Assembly: GCF_003992725.1 (NCBI RefSeq)
Contig: NZ_RZNF01000004.1
Coordinates: forward strand, 149,992 to 213,991
DNA length: 64,000 nt
Source of the DNA: Rhodomicrobium lacus
GTDB lineage: Bacteria; Pseudomonadota; Alphaproteobacteria; Rhizobiales; Rhodomicrobiaceae
Direction of reading: 5' to 3'
Shown: positions 38,373 to 46,893 of the stretch, piece after piece
Numbering within the stretch: position 1 is the stretch's first letter
How the letters are laid out: each line of letters starts with the position of its first letter
Program-made: the position numbers and the translations under genes
The notes under the pieces: generated by a model
Told to the model about the DNA's origin: nothing
What the model saw: the letters and a program-made list of their open reading frames with translations, nothing else
The model's database searches: none

Positions 38373-39347
38373 GTGCCCGACGATCAGCACCGCGATGACG
38401 ATTATGGCCCCGAAACATTCGCGGCGCCCGATGTTCGCGACGCGGTGGCCGGATGGCTCTCATATCTTCGCGATGCGCGCCGTTACGCCGACAACACGCT
38501 CGAAGCCTACGAGCGAGACGCGCGACAATTCCTCACCCATCTCGCCGGGAAGGACGCAAGACCGGTCACGCTCGCGCGGCTGAACGCGCTGACACCTCAC
38601 GACTTCCGCGGCTTCCTCGCCGACCGGCGCGACGACGGCGCGCAAAGCCGCTCGCTCTCGCGCACGCTTTCGGCGCTGCGCTCGTTCTTCCGCCTGCTCG
38701 AACGCACCGGAGCGCTGCAAAACCGCGCCATCCTCGCCGTCGCCCTGCCGAAGCTGCCGCCGCGCCTGCCGAAGCCCGTCACCGAGGCGAAGGCGAAGGA
38801 GGTTGTCGACGAAGCGGCGCTCGACGGTGAGCTTTCCGCGCATCCATGGACGGGCGCGCGCAATCAGGCGGTGCTTCTTCTCCTGTACGGCTCGGGCCTT
38901 CGCATTTCCGAGGCGCTCGCCCTCAACCGCAAGGATGCGCCGCTTGGACCGCGCGACGTCCTTCGCATCAAGGGCAAGGGCGGACGCGAACGCCTCGCGC
39001 CGGTGCTTCCCGTCGCGCAGACCGCCATCGCCGATTATATCGAGCAGTGCCCGCATAATCTGGAGCCGCAAGGGCCGCTGTTCGTCGGCGTGAAGGGCGG
39101 GCGGCTCAATCCGCGCATCGTGCAGCTTCTGCTCGCGCGATTGCGCACAAACCTCGCCCTGCCCGCGACCGCGACCCCGCACGCGCTGCGGCATTCCTTC
39201 GCAACGCACCTCCTGAGCCGTGGCGCGGACCTGCGCGTGATCCAGGAATTGTTGGGGCATTCCAGCCTTTCGACTACCCAGGGTTACACGGCTGTTGACC
39301 GCGACCGCCTCTTTCAGGCTTACTCCAAAGCGCACCCGCGGGCCTAA
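38373..39347 (+). CDS. xerC: Tyrosine recombinase XerC
   Basis: Site-specific recombinase resolving chromosome dimers at dif with XerD and FtsK. It has 324 residues from GTG 38373. The N-terminal SAM-like domain begins near VAGWLSYLRDARRYADNTLE. Catalytic residues are visible: Arg in LLLYGSGLRISEALALNRKD, Lys in LRIKGKGGRERLAPV, HxLRHSFATHLL, His in LLGHSSLSTTQGYTAVD and Tyr in the same block. The end YSKAHPRA is a XerC signature. An upstream ATG at 38289, overlapping fsa, is a longer alternative. Confidence 0.94.
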   Translation: MPDDQHRDDDYGPETFAAPDVRDAVAGWLSYLRDARRYADNTLEAYERDARQFLTHLAGKDARPVTLARLNALTPHDFRGFLADRRDDGAQSRSLSRTLSALRSFFRLLERTGALQNRAILAVALPKLPPRLPKPVTEAKAKEVVDEAALDGELSAHPWTGARNQAVLLLLYGSGLRISEALALNRKDAPLGPRDVLRIKGKGGRERLAPVLPVAQTAIADYIEQCPHNLEPQGPLFVGVKGGRLNPRIVQLLLARLRTNLALPATATPHALRHSFATHLLSRGADLRVIQELLGHSSLSTTQGYTAVDRDRLFQAYSKAHPRA

Positions 39348-39442
39348 GTTGTGTACACTTGGCTCGCGCGAACCTTAACGACACGTCTCGGCTGATCGAA
39401 TCGCGTATGCGCGCCGGAGGTGTCTCGTAAAGAGAGGGCGCG

Positions 39443-40330
39443 ATGGGCATCATACTGACGGTCGCCAACCGCAAGGGCGGCGTGGGCAAGTCGACGATCA
39501 CAACCATGCTCGCGCACGGCTTCGCCGCGACGGGCGAGCAGCGCGTGCTGGTGGTGGATCTCGACACGCAGTGCAATTCGTCGATCATCCTGACCGGCGG
39601 CGAGAAATGGGATTGGGCACGGCGCGACCGTAAAACCATCGCCGACTTCGTCAATGAGCGCTACGACAGGCCGCGTCTTGTGCCGGACGAGTTCATTTTG
39701 CACGACGTCGGCGACATCGAAGCGCCGGTCGGGCAACTTTCGGTTCTTTGCGGCTCGCTCGATCTCGAAGACGTGGAAAATGAGCTGCTGCACAACCGCG
39801 CGCGCGCCGGGCAAGATCTGCACGCCGCCGAACAGGGCATCGTCTCTCGGTTCGGCGCCATGCTCGAAGAGTTCGCCGACGCGTTCGATGTCGTGATCTT
39901 CGACTGCCCGCCCGGCCTCTCGTTCTCCGCGCGGGCGGCGCTCCGGATTGCACACAAGGTCATCGTGCCGTTTCGTCCGGACTTCGTGTCGAGCTACGCC
40001 ATCGACCGGATTTCGACCGTGATCGAAGAAGGCAACGATCTTCGCACCGTGTTGTCCGTTCCGAAGGAGAAGCGCCGCTATATCGGCCTCGTGAATTTCT
40101 GGCGCGACGGCAATTTCCAGCGCCTGCATTACGGCAACGTGGCCGCCGCGCATCCGGTGATGCGCACCGCGATCCCTGAGGACGACAGCATCGCCGAAGC
40201 GTTCGAGTATCGCGGCGAGCCGCTTTCCCTCGACGAGAAGTACGGTTCGGCTGCGAGCGTCGTGCGCGCGCTCTGCGGCGAAACGGTCGATTCGATTATT
40301 CTGCGTTATGAGCGCGAGGCCGCCGCATGA
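39443..40330 (+). CDS. ParA/MinD-family ATPase (orphan)
   Basis: Deviant Walker-A ATPase of 295 residues. P-loop with signature lysine: TVANRKGGVGKSTITTMLAH (residues 6-25). Walker A' VLVVDLDTQCNSSI and Walker B-like DVVIFDCPPGLSFSARAAL follow. There is no parB, parS site or minC nearby, so it is an orphan that may position a protein complex at the membrane or pole. It overlaps the next gene by four bases (ATGA), so the partner is probably the proline-rich protein encoded there. Confidence 0.88.
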   Translation: MGIILTVANRKGGVGKSTITTMLAHGFAATGEQRVLVVDLDTQCNSSIILTGGEKWDWARRDRKTIADFVNERYDRPRLVPDEFILHDVGDIEAPVGQLSVLCGSLDLEDVENELLHNRARAGQDLHAAEQGIVSRFGAMLEEFADAFDVVIFDCPPGLSFSARAALRIAHKVIVPFRPDFVSSYAIDRISTVIEEGNDLRTVLSVPKEKRRYIGLVNFWRDGNFQRLHYGNVAAAHPVMRTAIPEDDSIAEAFEYRGEPLSLDEKYGSAASVVRALCGETVDSIILRYEREAAA

Positions 40331-40917
40331 CCGAAGTGCAGACGAATGCCCTGATCCTGAAGCTGCGCGTGCTGTTCGATACCATCGCAAAGGAAGCCGA
40401 AGCGAACCCGACTTTCGCCCGGAAGGTCGAAGCTTCGCTTCACGGCATTCTCGACCGCGCAGCGGTCGTATCCAACGCGGAAAGCATCGCCCGCCGGTTC
40501 GCGCCGTCGCGCAGCGCACCTCAGTCGCCGCCGCCGCCGTGGGCACCCCCTGCCCCGTCGTCCTGGAGCCCGCCCGCGCCGCCGTCTCGCGCCACGCCTC
40601 CGCGGTCGGCGTGGTCTCCTCCCGCTCCGCCCCCCAGAACCACGCCGGACGGCCCTTCCATGCTCGACGGCGTAACGTTCGACCCCTTGGAATGCCACAT
40701 CGAGGCGGCGGTCATGGGCGGGCGCGAACAAGAGGCACGCGCCTTTCTCGGGCGGCTCGACCGTTCGCAGCTTGAAGAAGTGGTGAAGGCGCAGCGCTTG
40801 CCCGGCCAGCGCTCGCTCACGCAGGCCATTCGCGATGCGGAACAGGCGTCAGCCGTCGACGCCATTGTGGACAGCGCCGCCGAGCGCGTAAAGAGGCGGT
40901 TTTCGGCTATCGGGTGA
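40327..40917 (+). CDS. Proline-rich protein coupled to the ParA ATPase
   Basis: Unrecognised protein of 196 residues translated from an ATG overlapping the ParA stop. It has a short helical N-domain (1-58, LILKLRVLFDTIAKEAEANP...), a linker of about 50 residues dominated by Pro, Ala and Ser (about 59-108), and a helical C-domain (about 110-196, with EAAVMGGREQEARAFLGRLD and SAVDAIVDSAAERVKRRF). The two domains joined by a disordered linker suggest an adaptor that binds the ATPase at one end and a cargo or structure at the other. That role is inferred from gene order only. Confidence 0.7.
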   Translation: MTEVQTNALILKLRVLFDTIAKEAEANPTFARKVEASLHGILDRAAVVSNAESIARRFAPSRSAPQSPPPPWAPPAPSSWSPPAPPSRATPPRSAWSPPAPPPRTTPDGPSMLDGVTFDPLECHIEAAVMGGREQEARAFLGRLDRSQLEEVVKAQRLPGQRSLTQAIRDAEQASAVDAIVDSAAERVKRRFSAIG

Positions 40918-40971
40918 GGCGGTATCGCTCTCCTTGTCAGGAGCGCGAAGACGCACGCGTGCCAACGAGAT

Positions 40972-41003
40972 AGGCAAACGGCGGCGCTCGCCGCCGTTTG
41001 CCT
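40972..41003. terminator. Long perfect hairpin between converging genes
   Basis: AGGCAAACGGCGGC pairs perfectly over 14 bp with GCCGCCGTTTGCCT around a GCTC loop. It sits between the converging ParA operon and the porin-like gene, so it can end transcripts from both sides, though neither strand has a T-run. Confidence 0.7.
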
Positions 41004-41016
41004 TGCAGGCGAAGTT

Positions 41017-41766
41017 TTACTTCAAGGGCTCGTAGCTCGAACTGCCGCCGAGCCGATAGTTGAGGCCGATCTTGGCGGTATGGAACGACGTTTCCGGCCC
41101 TTCGATCGTATTGCCGGCGGCGCTGGACAGATCCTCCTTGCCGAAGTCGACATACTGATATTCGCCCTTCAGCGACCAGTTCTGCGAAACCTTGTATTCG
41201 ATGCCGCCACCAGCGGTCCAGCCGGTGCGCGTATCGTTGTTGTCGAACAGGACGCCCGCGTAGTCGAGCTTCTGGTTTGCGCCGCCGTAGGCGAAGCCGC
41301 CCGTACCGAAGAGCAGCGTGTTGCCGAAGGCATAGCCGAGGCGTCCGCGCAACGTTCCGAACCAGTCGGTGCTTTCGCGGCTCGTATATGCGCCGCTCCC
41401 GTCGGAGCCGCTGGATTTACCGTTCAGTCGCCCGGCCTGAATGTCGGTTTCCAGACCGTAGACGAAATTTCCGCTCTGGAAATTGTAGCCGATCTGACCG
41501 CCGCCGAACCCGCCATCGACGTCGCCGCGCGCGCCCTTCTCGCCTGAAGGAAGGTTGATCGAATCGTCACCCGCTCCCCAGGCGTAGCCGCCGTTGACGC
41601 CGACATAGAAGCCCGCCCAGGTATTGGGCTGAACGACCGGCGGTGGCGGTGCGTATGTGGTGGGTGCCGGCGCGCGATACATGTCGGCGGCGTTGGCGCC
41701 AAGCGGTCCTGAGATCGCGGCGCCGATGAGCGCAAGACAGAGAGACCGATAACGAACTGTGTGCAT
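41017..41766 (-). CDS. Outer-membrane beta-barrel protein (Omp25/RopB-like)
   Basis: Protein of 249 residues. Signal peptide (about 1-26, ending ANAAD), then a Pro-rich linker (MYRAPAPTTYAPPPPVVQ) and a barrel beginning NTWAGFYVGVNGGYAWGAGD, a hallmark of the Rhizobiales Omp25/Omp31 group. Alternating aromatic strands (GQIGYNFQSGNFVYGLETDI, NWSLKGEYQYVDFG) lead to FHTAKIGLNYRLGG near the end. The C-terminal residue is Lys rather than Phe, so the last strand may end just before. GAGGGGG precedes the ATG. Confidence 0.9.
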   Translation of the reverse strand: MHTVRYRSLCLALIGAAISGPLGANAADMYRAPAPTTYAPPPPVVQPNTWAGFYVGVNGGYAWGAGDDSINLPSGEKGARGDVDGGFGGGQIGYNFQSGNFVYGLETDIQAGRLNGKSSGSDGSGAYTSRESTDWFGTLRGRLGYAFGNTLLFGTGGFAYGGANQKLDYAGVLFDNNDTRTGWTAGGGIEYKVSQNWSLKGEYQYVDFGKEDLSSAAGNTIEGPETSFHTAKIGLNYRLGGSSSYEPLK

Positions 41767-42030
41767 TTCCGAAAATCCCCCTCAGCGGAGCGCGCCCGGA
41801 AGGCCGCTCCCTTGATGTCGGATGGTTAAGGGTTGCTGAAAACAACAGCCGAACTTGGGCGATGGCAAGGCACGAGCAAGGTTTCGAGACAAGGCGAGGG
41901 TTCGCGGGAACCGAAGGCGGAGCCGATGCAGCAAAAACTTTGCAGGAAAAACAGAGGCATAACTGCCGCCGACCCCTGTGTGCGCCTCGCATGGCGGGCG
42001 GCCTGTCATGCCACCCGCCCGCGCATGACG

Positions 42031-43332
42031 TTACGCACCTGATCCGTGCGGTGTGGCAGACGGCTCCACCGGAGCGCCGTGACGGTCGAGGGCGGCGTGA
42101 AGCTTCTCCATGTCGAGCTGACCTTCCCATCGCGCGACGACGAGTGTCGCCACCGCGTTGCCGATGAAATTCGTCAACGCGCGGCATTCGGACATGAACC
42201 GATCGATACCGAGGAGCAGCGCCACACCGGCCACCGGTATCTCCGGCACGGCCTGCAAGGTGGCCGCAAGCGTGATGAAGCCGCCGCCCGTTACCGCCGC
42301 CGCCCCCTTCGAGGTGAGCATCGCAACGCCGAGGATCAGAAGCTCGTGGGACAGCGTGATATGCGTGTTCGTCGCCTGCGCGATGAACAGCGTCGCGAGC
42401 GTCATGTAGATGTTGGTGCCGTCGAGGTTGAACGAATAGCCGGTCGGCACGACAAGCGAGACGACAGGCCGCCCCGCACCCGCCGCCTCAAGCTTCTTCA
42501 TAAGGAGCGGCAGAGCGCTTTCCGACGACGACGTGCCGAGCACGATCAGCAGTTCCTCGCGGATGTAGCGAAGCAGCTTGAAGATGTTGAAGCCGACGAG
42601 CTTCGCGATGATCCCGAGCACGATCGAAACGAACAGGAAGGCCGTGAGGTAGAACGTGAAGATCAGGAAAAGAAGATTGCCGATCGACTTGACGCCATAG
42701 GCGCCGACCGTGAAGGCCATGGCGCCGAATGCGCCGATGGGCGCGAACCGCATGATGATGCCGACCATGCGGAAGACGACCTTTTCACCGTAGCGCACCG
42801 CTTCCAGAACCGGTTCGCCTTCCTTGCCGAGCGCGCTGATCGCGATGCCGGTCAGGATCGCCACGAACAGCACCTGAAGGATCTCGCCGCTCGTCAGCGC
42901 GCTGAAGACGGTTTCCGGGATGATGTGGATGATGAAATCCACCATCGAGGTGTGCGCGGCGTTGCTGGTGATCTTTGAAACGGCGTTCGTGTCGAGAGTG
43001 GCGGGGTCAATATTGAAGCCCGCCCCCGGCTGGAGGGTACGCGCCACGATAAGGCCCACGACGAGCGCGAAGGTGGACACCACCTCGAAATAGATCAGCG
43101 CCTTGCCGCCGACGCGGCCGACGCGCTTCACATCGCCCATGGCCGCGATGCCGACCACCACGGTGCAGAAGATCACCGGCGCGATGATCATCTTGACGAG
43201 TTTGATGAACCCTTCGCCGAAAGGCTTCATCGCAGCGCCGAGATTGGGGAAGAAGTAACCAAGCAAAATGCCGATGGCGACGGCGATCAGAACCTGGACG
43301 TAGAGTATCTTGTAGAAAGGTTTCTTCTGCAT
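42031..43332 (-). CDS. dctA: C4-dicarboxylate transporter DctA
   Basis: Sodium/proton symporter for succinate, fumarate and malate, DAACS family, 433 residues. It has eight or more helices with the re-entrant serine loop [20 protein letters not shown] and the substrate site [20 protein letters not shown]. It ends [20 protein letters not shown], as in DctA. ATG 43332 starts [20 protein letters not shown], the standard N-terminus. No dctBD sensor pair is next to it. Confidence 0.95.
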   Translation of the reverse strand: MQKKPFYKILYVQVLIAVAIGILLGYFFPNLGAAMKPFGEGFIKLVKMIIAPVIFCTVVVGIAAMGDVKRVGRVGGKALIYFEVVSTFALVVGLIVARTLQPGAGFNIDPATLDTNAVSKITSNAAHTSMVDFIIHIIPETVFSALTSGEILQVLFVAILTGIAISALGKEGEPVLEAVRYGEKVVFRMVGIIMRFAPIGAFGAMAFTVGAYGVKSIGNLLFLIFTFYLTAFLFVSIVLGIIAKLVGFNIFKLLRYIREELLIVLGTSSSESALPLLMKKLEAAGAGRPVVSLVVPTGYSFNLDGTNIYMTLATLFIAQATNTHITLSHELLILGVAMLTSKGAAAVTGGGFITLAATLQAVPEIPVAGVALLLGIDRFMSECRALTNFIGNAVATLVVARWEGQLDMEKLHAALDRHGAPVEPSATPHGSGA

Positions 43333-43838
43333 TGGTTTCCGACCGCGCGAACACTCGCCCGGAAATCTCGTTTCCAGGCGGCTTTGTGCCGGGCGGCTCC
43401 CGCGAAATCTGTTCGATTGCGCCGTCTGCTGACGACGCGCTACCCCGATCCCATTCAGGCGAATGGCGCGGCACCCCATACACCTATGGGCGGCGACTTA
43501 ACAGCGATAAAAATGCGAATGTCGCATCTCGTTTAGTCAGCTTTTTCTTCGCGGATAAACTTAAGCCACCGAAAACGCGCGAAACAGGGTTCGGCGGTCA
43601 CCATCCATGACTAAACCGCAATGGCGCATCGACTCAAACGCAATGCCCGCAGGAACCGTTCGCGTTCCAGAAGCTGCGGCTGGCGAAATCTTTCTGCGCG
43701 GCCACGCGCGACTCGAAATGAACCAATACGCATGGCGCCGCGCGCACGAAAGAAAATATCGCGGCGTCGGGCCGGGAGGCGCGGCTTCGCCACGGGCAAC
43801 AAGCGTCGCCCATCGCGAAGCTGGCCGCCGCTTCGCCG
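43333..43838. other. Gap between dctA and valS
   Basis: About 500 bases holding the dctA promoter region. A possible -12/-24 sigma-54 site, expected for dctA in rhizobia, was looked for and not clearly seen. Open frames here are Arg-rich and look non-coding. No repeat recognised. Confidence 0.4.
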
Positions 43839-46739
43839 TCAGGCGACGTTGGCAAGCCGTTGAAGCGCGGCTTTCAGGCGTTCGGCAGCGGCTACCGCCT
43901 CGGCGCGGCGCTCGCGGTTATCCTCCAGAACTTCTTCAGCCGCTTTCGCCACGAACTGCTCGTTCGCGAAGCGCGCGTCGATCTTGGTGATCTCGGATTC
44001 GTGCTTGCCGATTTCCTTCTTCAGCCGCTCGCGCTCGGCCGCGATGTCGATCACGCCCGCCAGCGCCAGCGCCATCGTCGCCTCGCCCAGCACGAACTGC
44101 GCGGAGCCTTGCGGCGGCACATCCGCGAAGCCGATGTCCGACAGCCGCGCCATGCGCTTCAGGAAAGCCTCATAGCGGGCCGCGCGCGCCTTCGTGTCGT
44201 CCGTCGCGCCGGTGAGCGTGAGCGGCAGGAGCGTTGCGGGCGGCACGTTCATTTCAGAGCGCAGCGAGCGGATTTCGCTGATGAGGTCGATCACCCAGTC
44301 GATCTCCGCGAGCGCTGCGGCGTCCGTGTCGCGCGCGGGGGTCGGCCACGGGGCGAGCGCCAGCAGCGACGTGCGCGCGGGGCCATCTTCGCCCGTCACC
44401 GTCCAAAGCTCCTCGGTGACGAAGGGCATGAACGGATGGAGCAGCTTCAGGATTTCGTCCAGCGCCCACGCAGCGGTGGCTTGTGTCTCGGCCTTGGCGG
44501 CTTCATCCTCGCCCATGAACACGGGCTTGGCGAATTCGAGATACCAGTCGCAGAAGCGGTTCCACACGAAGCGGTAGACCGCGCCTGCCGCGTCGTTGAA
44601 GCGGTACGCCTCGATGGCTTCGGTGACGGCGGCGGCGGTCGCCTGCGCCTCGGCATAGATCCAGCGGTTGAGCGTGAGCTTCGCGGCGGCGGGGTCGAAG
44701 CCCTCCTTCCGCACGCAGCCGTTCATCTCGCAGAAGCGCGCCGCGTTCCAGAGCTTCGTCGCGAAGTTGCGATAGCCCTCGATGCGCTGCATGGAGAGCT
44801 TCACGTCGCGGCCCTGCGCCGCCATCGCCGCCATGGTGAAGCGCAGCGCGTCGGCGCCGTAATTGTCCATGACGGAGAGCGGATCGACGACATTGCCCTT
44901 CGACTTCGACATCTTCGCGCCTTTTTCGTCGCGGACGAGCGCGTGAATGTAGACGTCGCGGAACGGCACCTCCTTCTCGAAGTGCAGCCCCAGCATCATC
45001 ATGCGGGCGACCCAGAAGAAGATGATGTCGAAGCCGGTGACGAGCACCGATGTCGGGTAGTAGCGCTTGAGTTCCGGCGTCTCGTCGGGCCAGCCGAGCG
45101 TCGAGAACGGCCACAAGCCGGACGAGAACCACGTGTCGAGCACGTCTTCATCGCGCGCAAGCGTCGCGGCCTTGCCGTAGTGTTCGCGGGCAAGCGCCTG
45201 CGCCTCCGCCTCGTCATGCGCAACGAAGATATGGCCGTCAGGCCCATACCATGCCGGGATCTGATGCCCCCACCAGAGCTGGCGCGAGATGCACCACGGC
45301 TGGATGTTTTCGAGCCACTGGAAGTAGACGGTGCGCCAGTTCTCCGGCACGAAGCGCGTCCTGCCTTCGCGCACGGCGGCGAGCGCGGGCTGCGCCAGCG
45401 TCTTCGCGTCGACGTACCACTGGTCGGTCAGGTACGGCTCGATGACGACATTCGAGCGGTCGCCATAAGGCACCTTCATCAGATGCGGCTCGATCTTCTC
45501 GACGAGGCCCAGCGCCACGAGATCGGCGACGACGCGTTTGCGCGCCTCGAAGCGGTCGAGCCCCCGATACGCCTCCGGAATGGAATACACCGCCGATGGG
45601 CCAACCAATCCATCATCGTCTGAATGTATGACATTGGGATTGTTCGGATCCGGAGCGCGATGCCCCCATGAAAAATCATCGAAAACTGACGTCTTCAATG
45701 TCCCATCAGGGCGCAAGAGGTTGATCGGCTCGTCCATCCCGGTGGCGGCCTTGATCTCAGCGCGGTGCCGCTTCCACACCTCGAAGTCGTCGGTGTCGTG
45801 CGCGGGCGTGATCTTCACCGCGCCGGACCCCTGTTCCGGGTCGGCGTGCTCATCGGCGACGATGGGGATTTCGCGGCCCACCAGCGGCAGGATCACCGTC
45901 TTGCCGATATAAGGCTTCCAACGCTCGTCCTCGGGGTTCACCGCGACGGCCATATCGCCCAGCATCGTTTCGGGGCGCGTGGTGGCGACGACGACGAACT
46001 TGCGGTCGAGCTTCTCCGCGTCCTTGATCGGATATTTGAAATAGTAGAGATGGCCGCTCGGATCGCGGTCGATGACCTTGGCGAAGGCGACCGCATCGAA
46101 GGGCTTTTCCTCCGCCGTCTTTTCGGACCACGTAAAATTGCCCTTTTTCTCGACCGATATCACCTCAAGATCCGAGATCGCGGTTTGCAGCTTCGGGTCC
46201 CAGTTGACGAGCCGCTTGTCCTTGCGGATCAGGCCGTCGTTGTAGAGGTCGACGAACACCTTGACGACGGCGCGCGACAGCCCTTCGTCCATGGTGAAGC
46301 GCTCGCGCGACCAGTCGCACGACGCGCCGAGCCGCTTCAATTGGTTGACGATGGTGCCGCCGGAATGCTCCTTCCACGCCCAGACGCGGCGCAGGAATTC
46401 CTCGCGCCCGAGGTCGCGGCGCGACGGCTCCTGCTTCTCCATCAGCTGGCGCTCGACAAGGCTTTGCGTCGCGATGCCCGCATGGTCGGTGCCGGGCTGC
46501 CAGAGCACGTCGCGGCCGCGCATGCGGTAGAACCGCGCGAGCACGTCCTGAAGCGTGTTGTTCAGCGCGTGGCCCATATGCAAGGAGCCCGTCACGTTCG
46601 GCGGCGGAATTACGATCGAATACGGCTCCGCCTTCGGATTGACTTCGAGCGCTTTCCCGGCGCGGAAGGCTTCTGCGTCCTCCCAGGCTTTGGACATGCG
46701 CGGTTCGATGGCGGCGTGATCGTAAGTTTTTTCCAACAT
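43839..46739 (-). CDS. valS: Valyl-tRNA synthetase
   Basis: Class I synthetase of 966 residues, full length. HIGH motif in NVTGSLHMGHALNNTLQDVL (about residue 50). The editing domain includes VVATTRPETMLGDMAVAVNP and VGREIPIVADEHADPEQGSG. KMSKS loop in GAKMSKSKGNVVDPLSVMDN (about 607). The C-terminal coiled coil (AAERERLKKEIGKHESEITK) binds tRNA. ATG 46739 matches the family start LEKTYDHAAIEPRM. It belongs to the conserved pcm-tolC-popZ-valS block. Confidence 0.98.
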   Translation of the reverse strand: MLEKTYDHAAIEPRMSKAWEDAEAFRAGKALEVNPKAEPYSIVIPPPNVTGSLHMGHALNNTLQDVLARFYRMRGRDVLWQPGTDHAGIATQSLVERQLMEKQEPSRRDLGREEFLRRVWAWKEHSGGTIVNQLKRLGASCDWSRERFTMDEGLSRAVVKVFVDLYNDGLIRKDKRLVNWDPKLQTAISDLEVISVEKKGNFTWSEKTAEEKPFDAVAFAKVIDRDPSGHLYYFKYPIKDAEKLDRKFVVVATTRPETMLGDMAVAVNPEDERWKPYIGKTVILPLVGREIPIVADEHADPEQGSGAVKITPAHDTDDFEVWKRHRAEIKAATGMDEPINLLRPDGTLKTSVFDDFSWGHRAPDPNNPNVIHSDDDGLVGPSAVYSIPEAYRGLDRFEARKRVVADLVALGLVEKIEPHLMKVPYGDRSNVVIEPYLTDQWYVDAKTLAQPALAAVREGRTRFVPENWRTVYFQWLENIQPWCISRQLWWGHQIPAWYGPDGHIFVAHDEAEAQALAREHYGKAATLARDEDVLDTWFSSGLWPFSTLGWPDETPELKRYYPTSVLVTGFDIIFFWVARMMMLGLHFEKEVPFRDVYIHALVRDEKGAKMSKSKGNVVDPLSVMDNYGADALRFTMAAMAAQGRDVKLSMQRIEGYRNFATKLWNAARFCEMNGCVRKEGFDPAAAKLTLNRWIYAEAQATAAAVTEAIEAYRFNDAAGAVYRFVWNRFCDWYLEFAKPVFMGEDEAAKAETQATAAWALDEILKLLHPFMPFVTEELWTVTGEDGPARTSLLALAPWPTPARDTDAAALAEIDWVIDLISEIRSLRSEMNVPPATLLPLTLTGATDDTKARAARYEAFLKRMARLSDIGFADVPPQGSAQFVLGEATMALALAGVIDIAAERERLKKEIGKHESEITKIDARFANEQFVAKAAEEVLEDNRERRAEAVAAAERLKAALQRLANVA

Positions 46740-46893
46740 TGGCGTGAGCGCCTGATTTTATGAGCTTGAAGGTCCGGTAGATGTAGAAAAACGGCAAGCG
46801 CGCGGCAACCGCTAAAGCGGGCCGCGCCGGGTTGCCTTGTGCATCGCGAGTCGAAAGCCGCGAGGATGCGAGCGAAGGCGAGCCAGCGCTCGC

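Noticed and set aside
38373..39347. Integrase of a mobile element
   Set aside because: The tyrosine recombinase has the XerC C-terminal signature and sits among core genes, with no attachment repeats or phage genes around it.
43333..43838. Sigma-54 promoter before dctA
   Set aside because: No GG-N10-GC pair with the flanking TGGCAC/TTGC context was found near the start.
43607..43990. Plus-strand 127-residue frame between dctA and valS
   Set aside because: It is dominated by Arg, Ala and Pro and runs into valS antisense sequence. No domain or start signal was seen.
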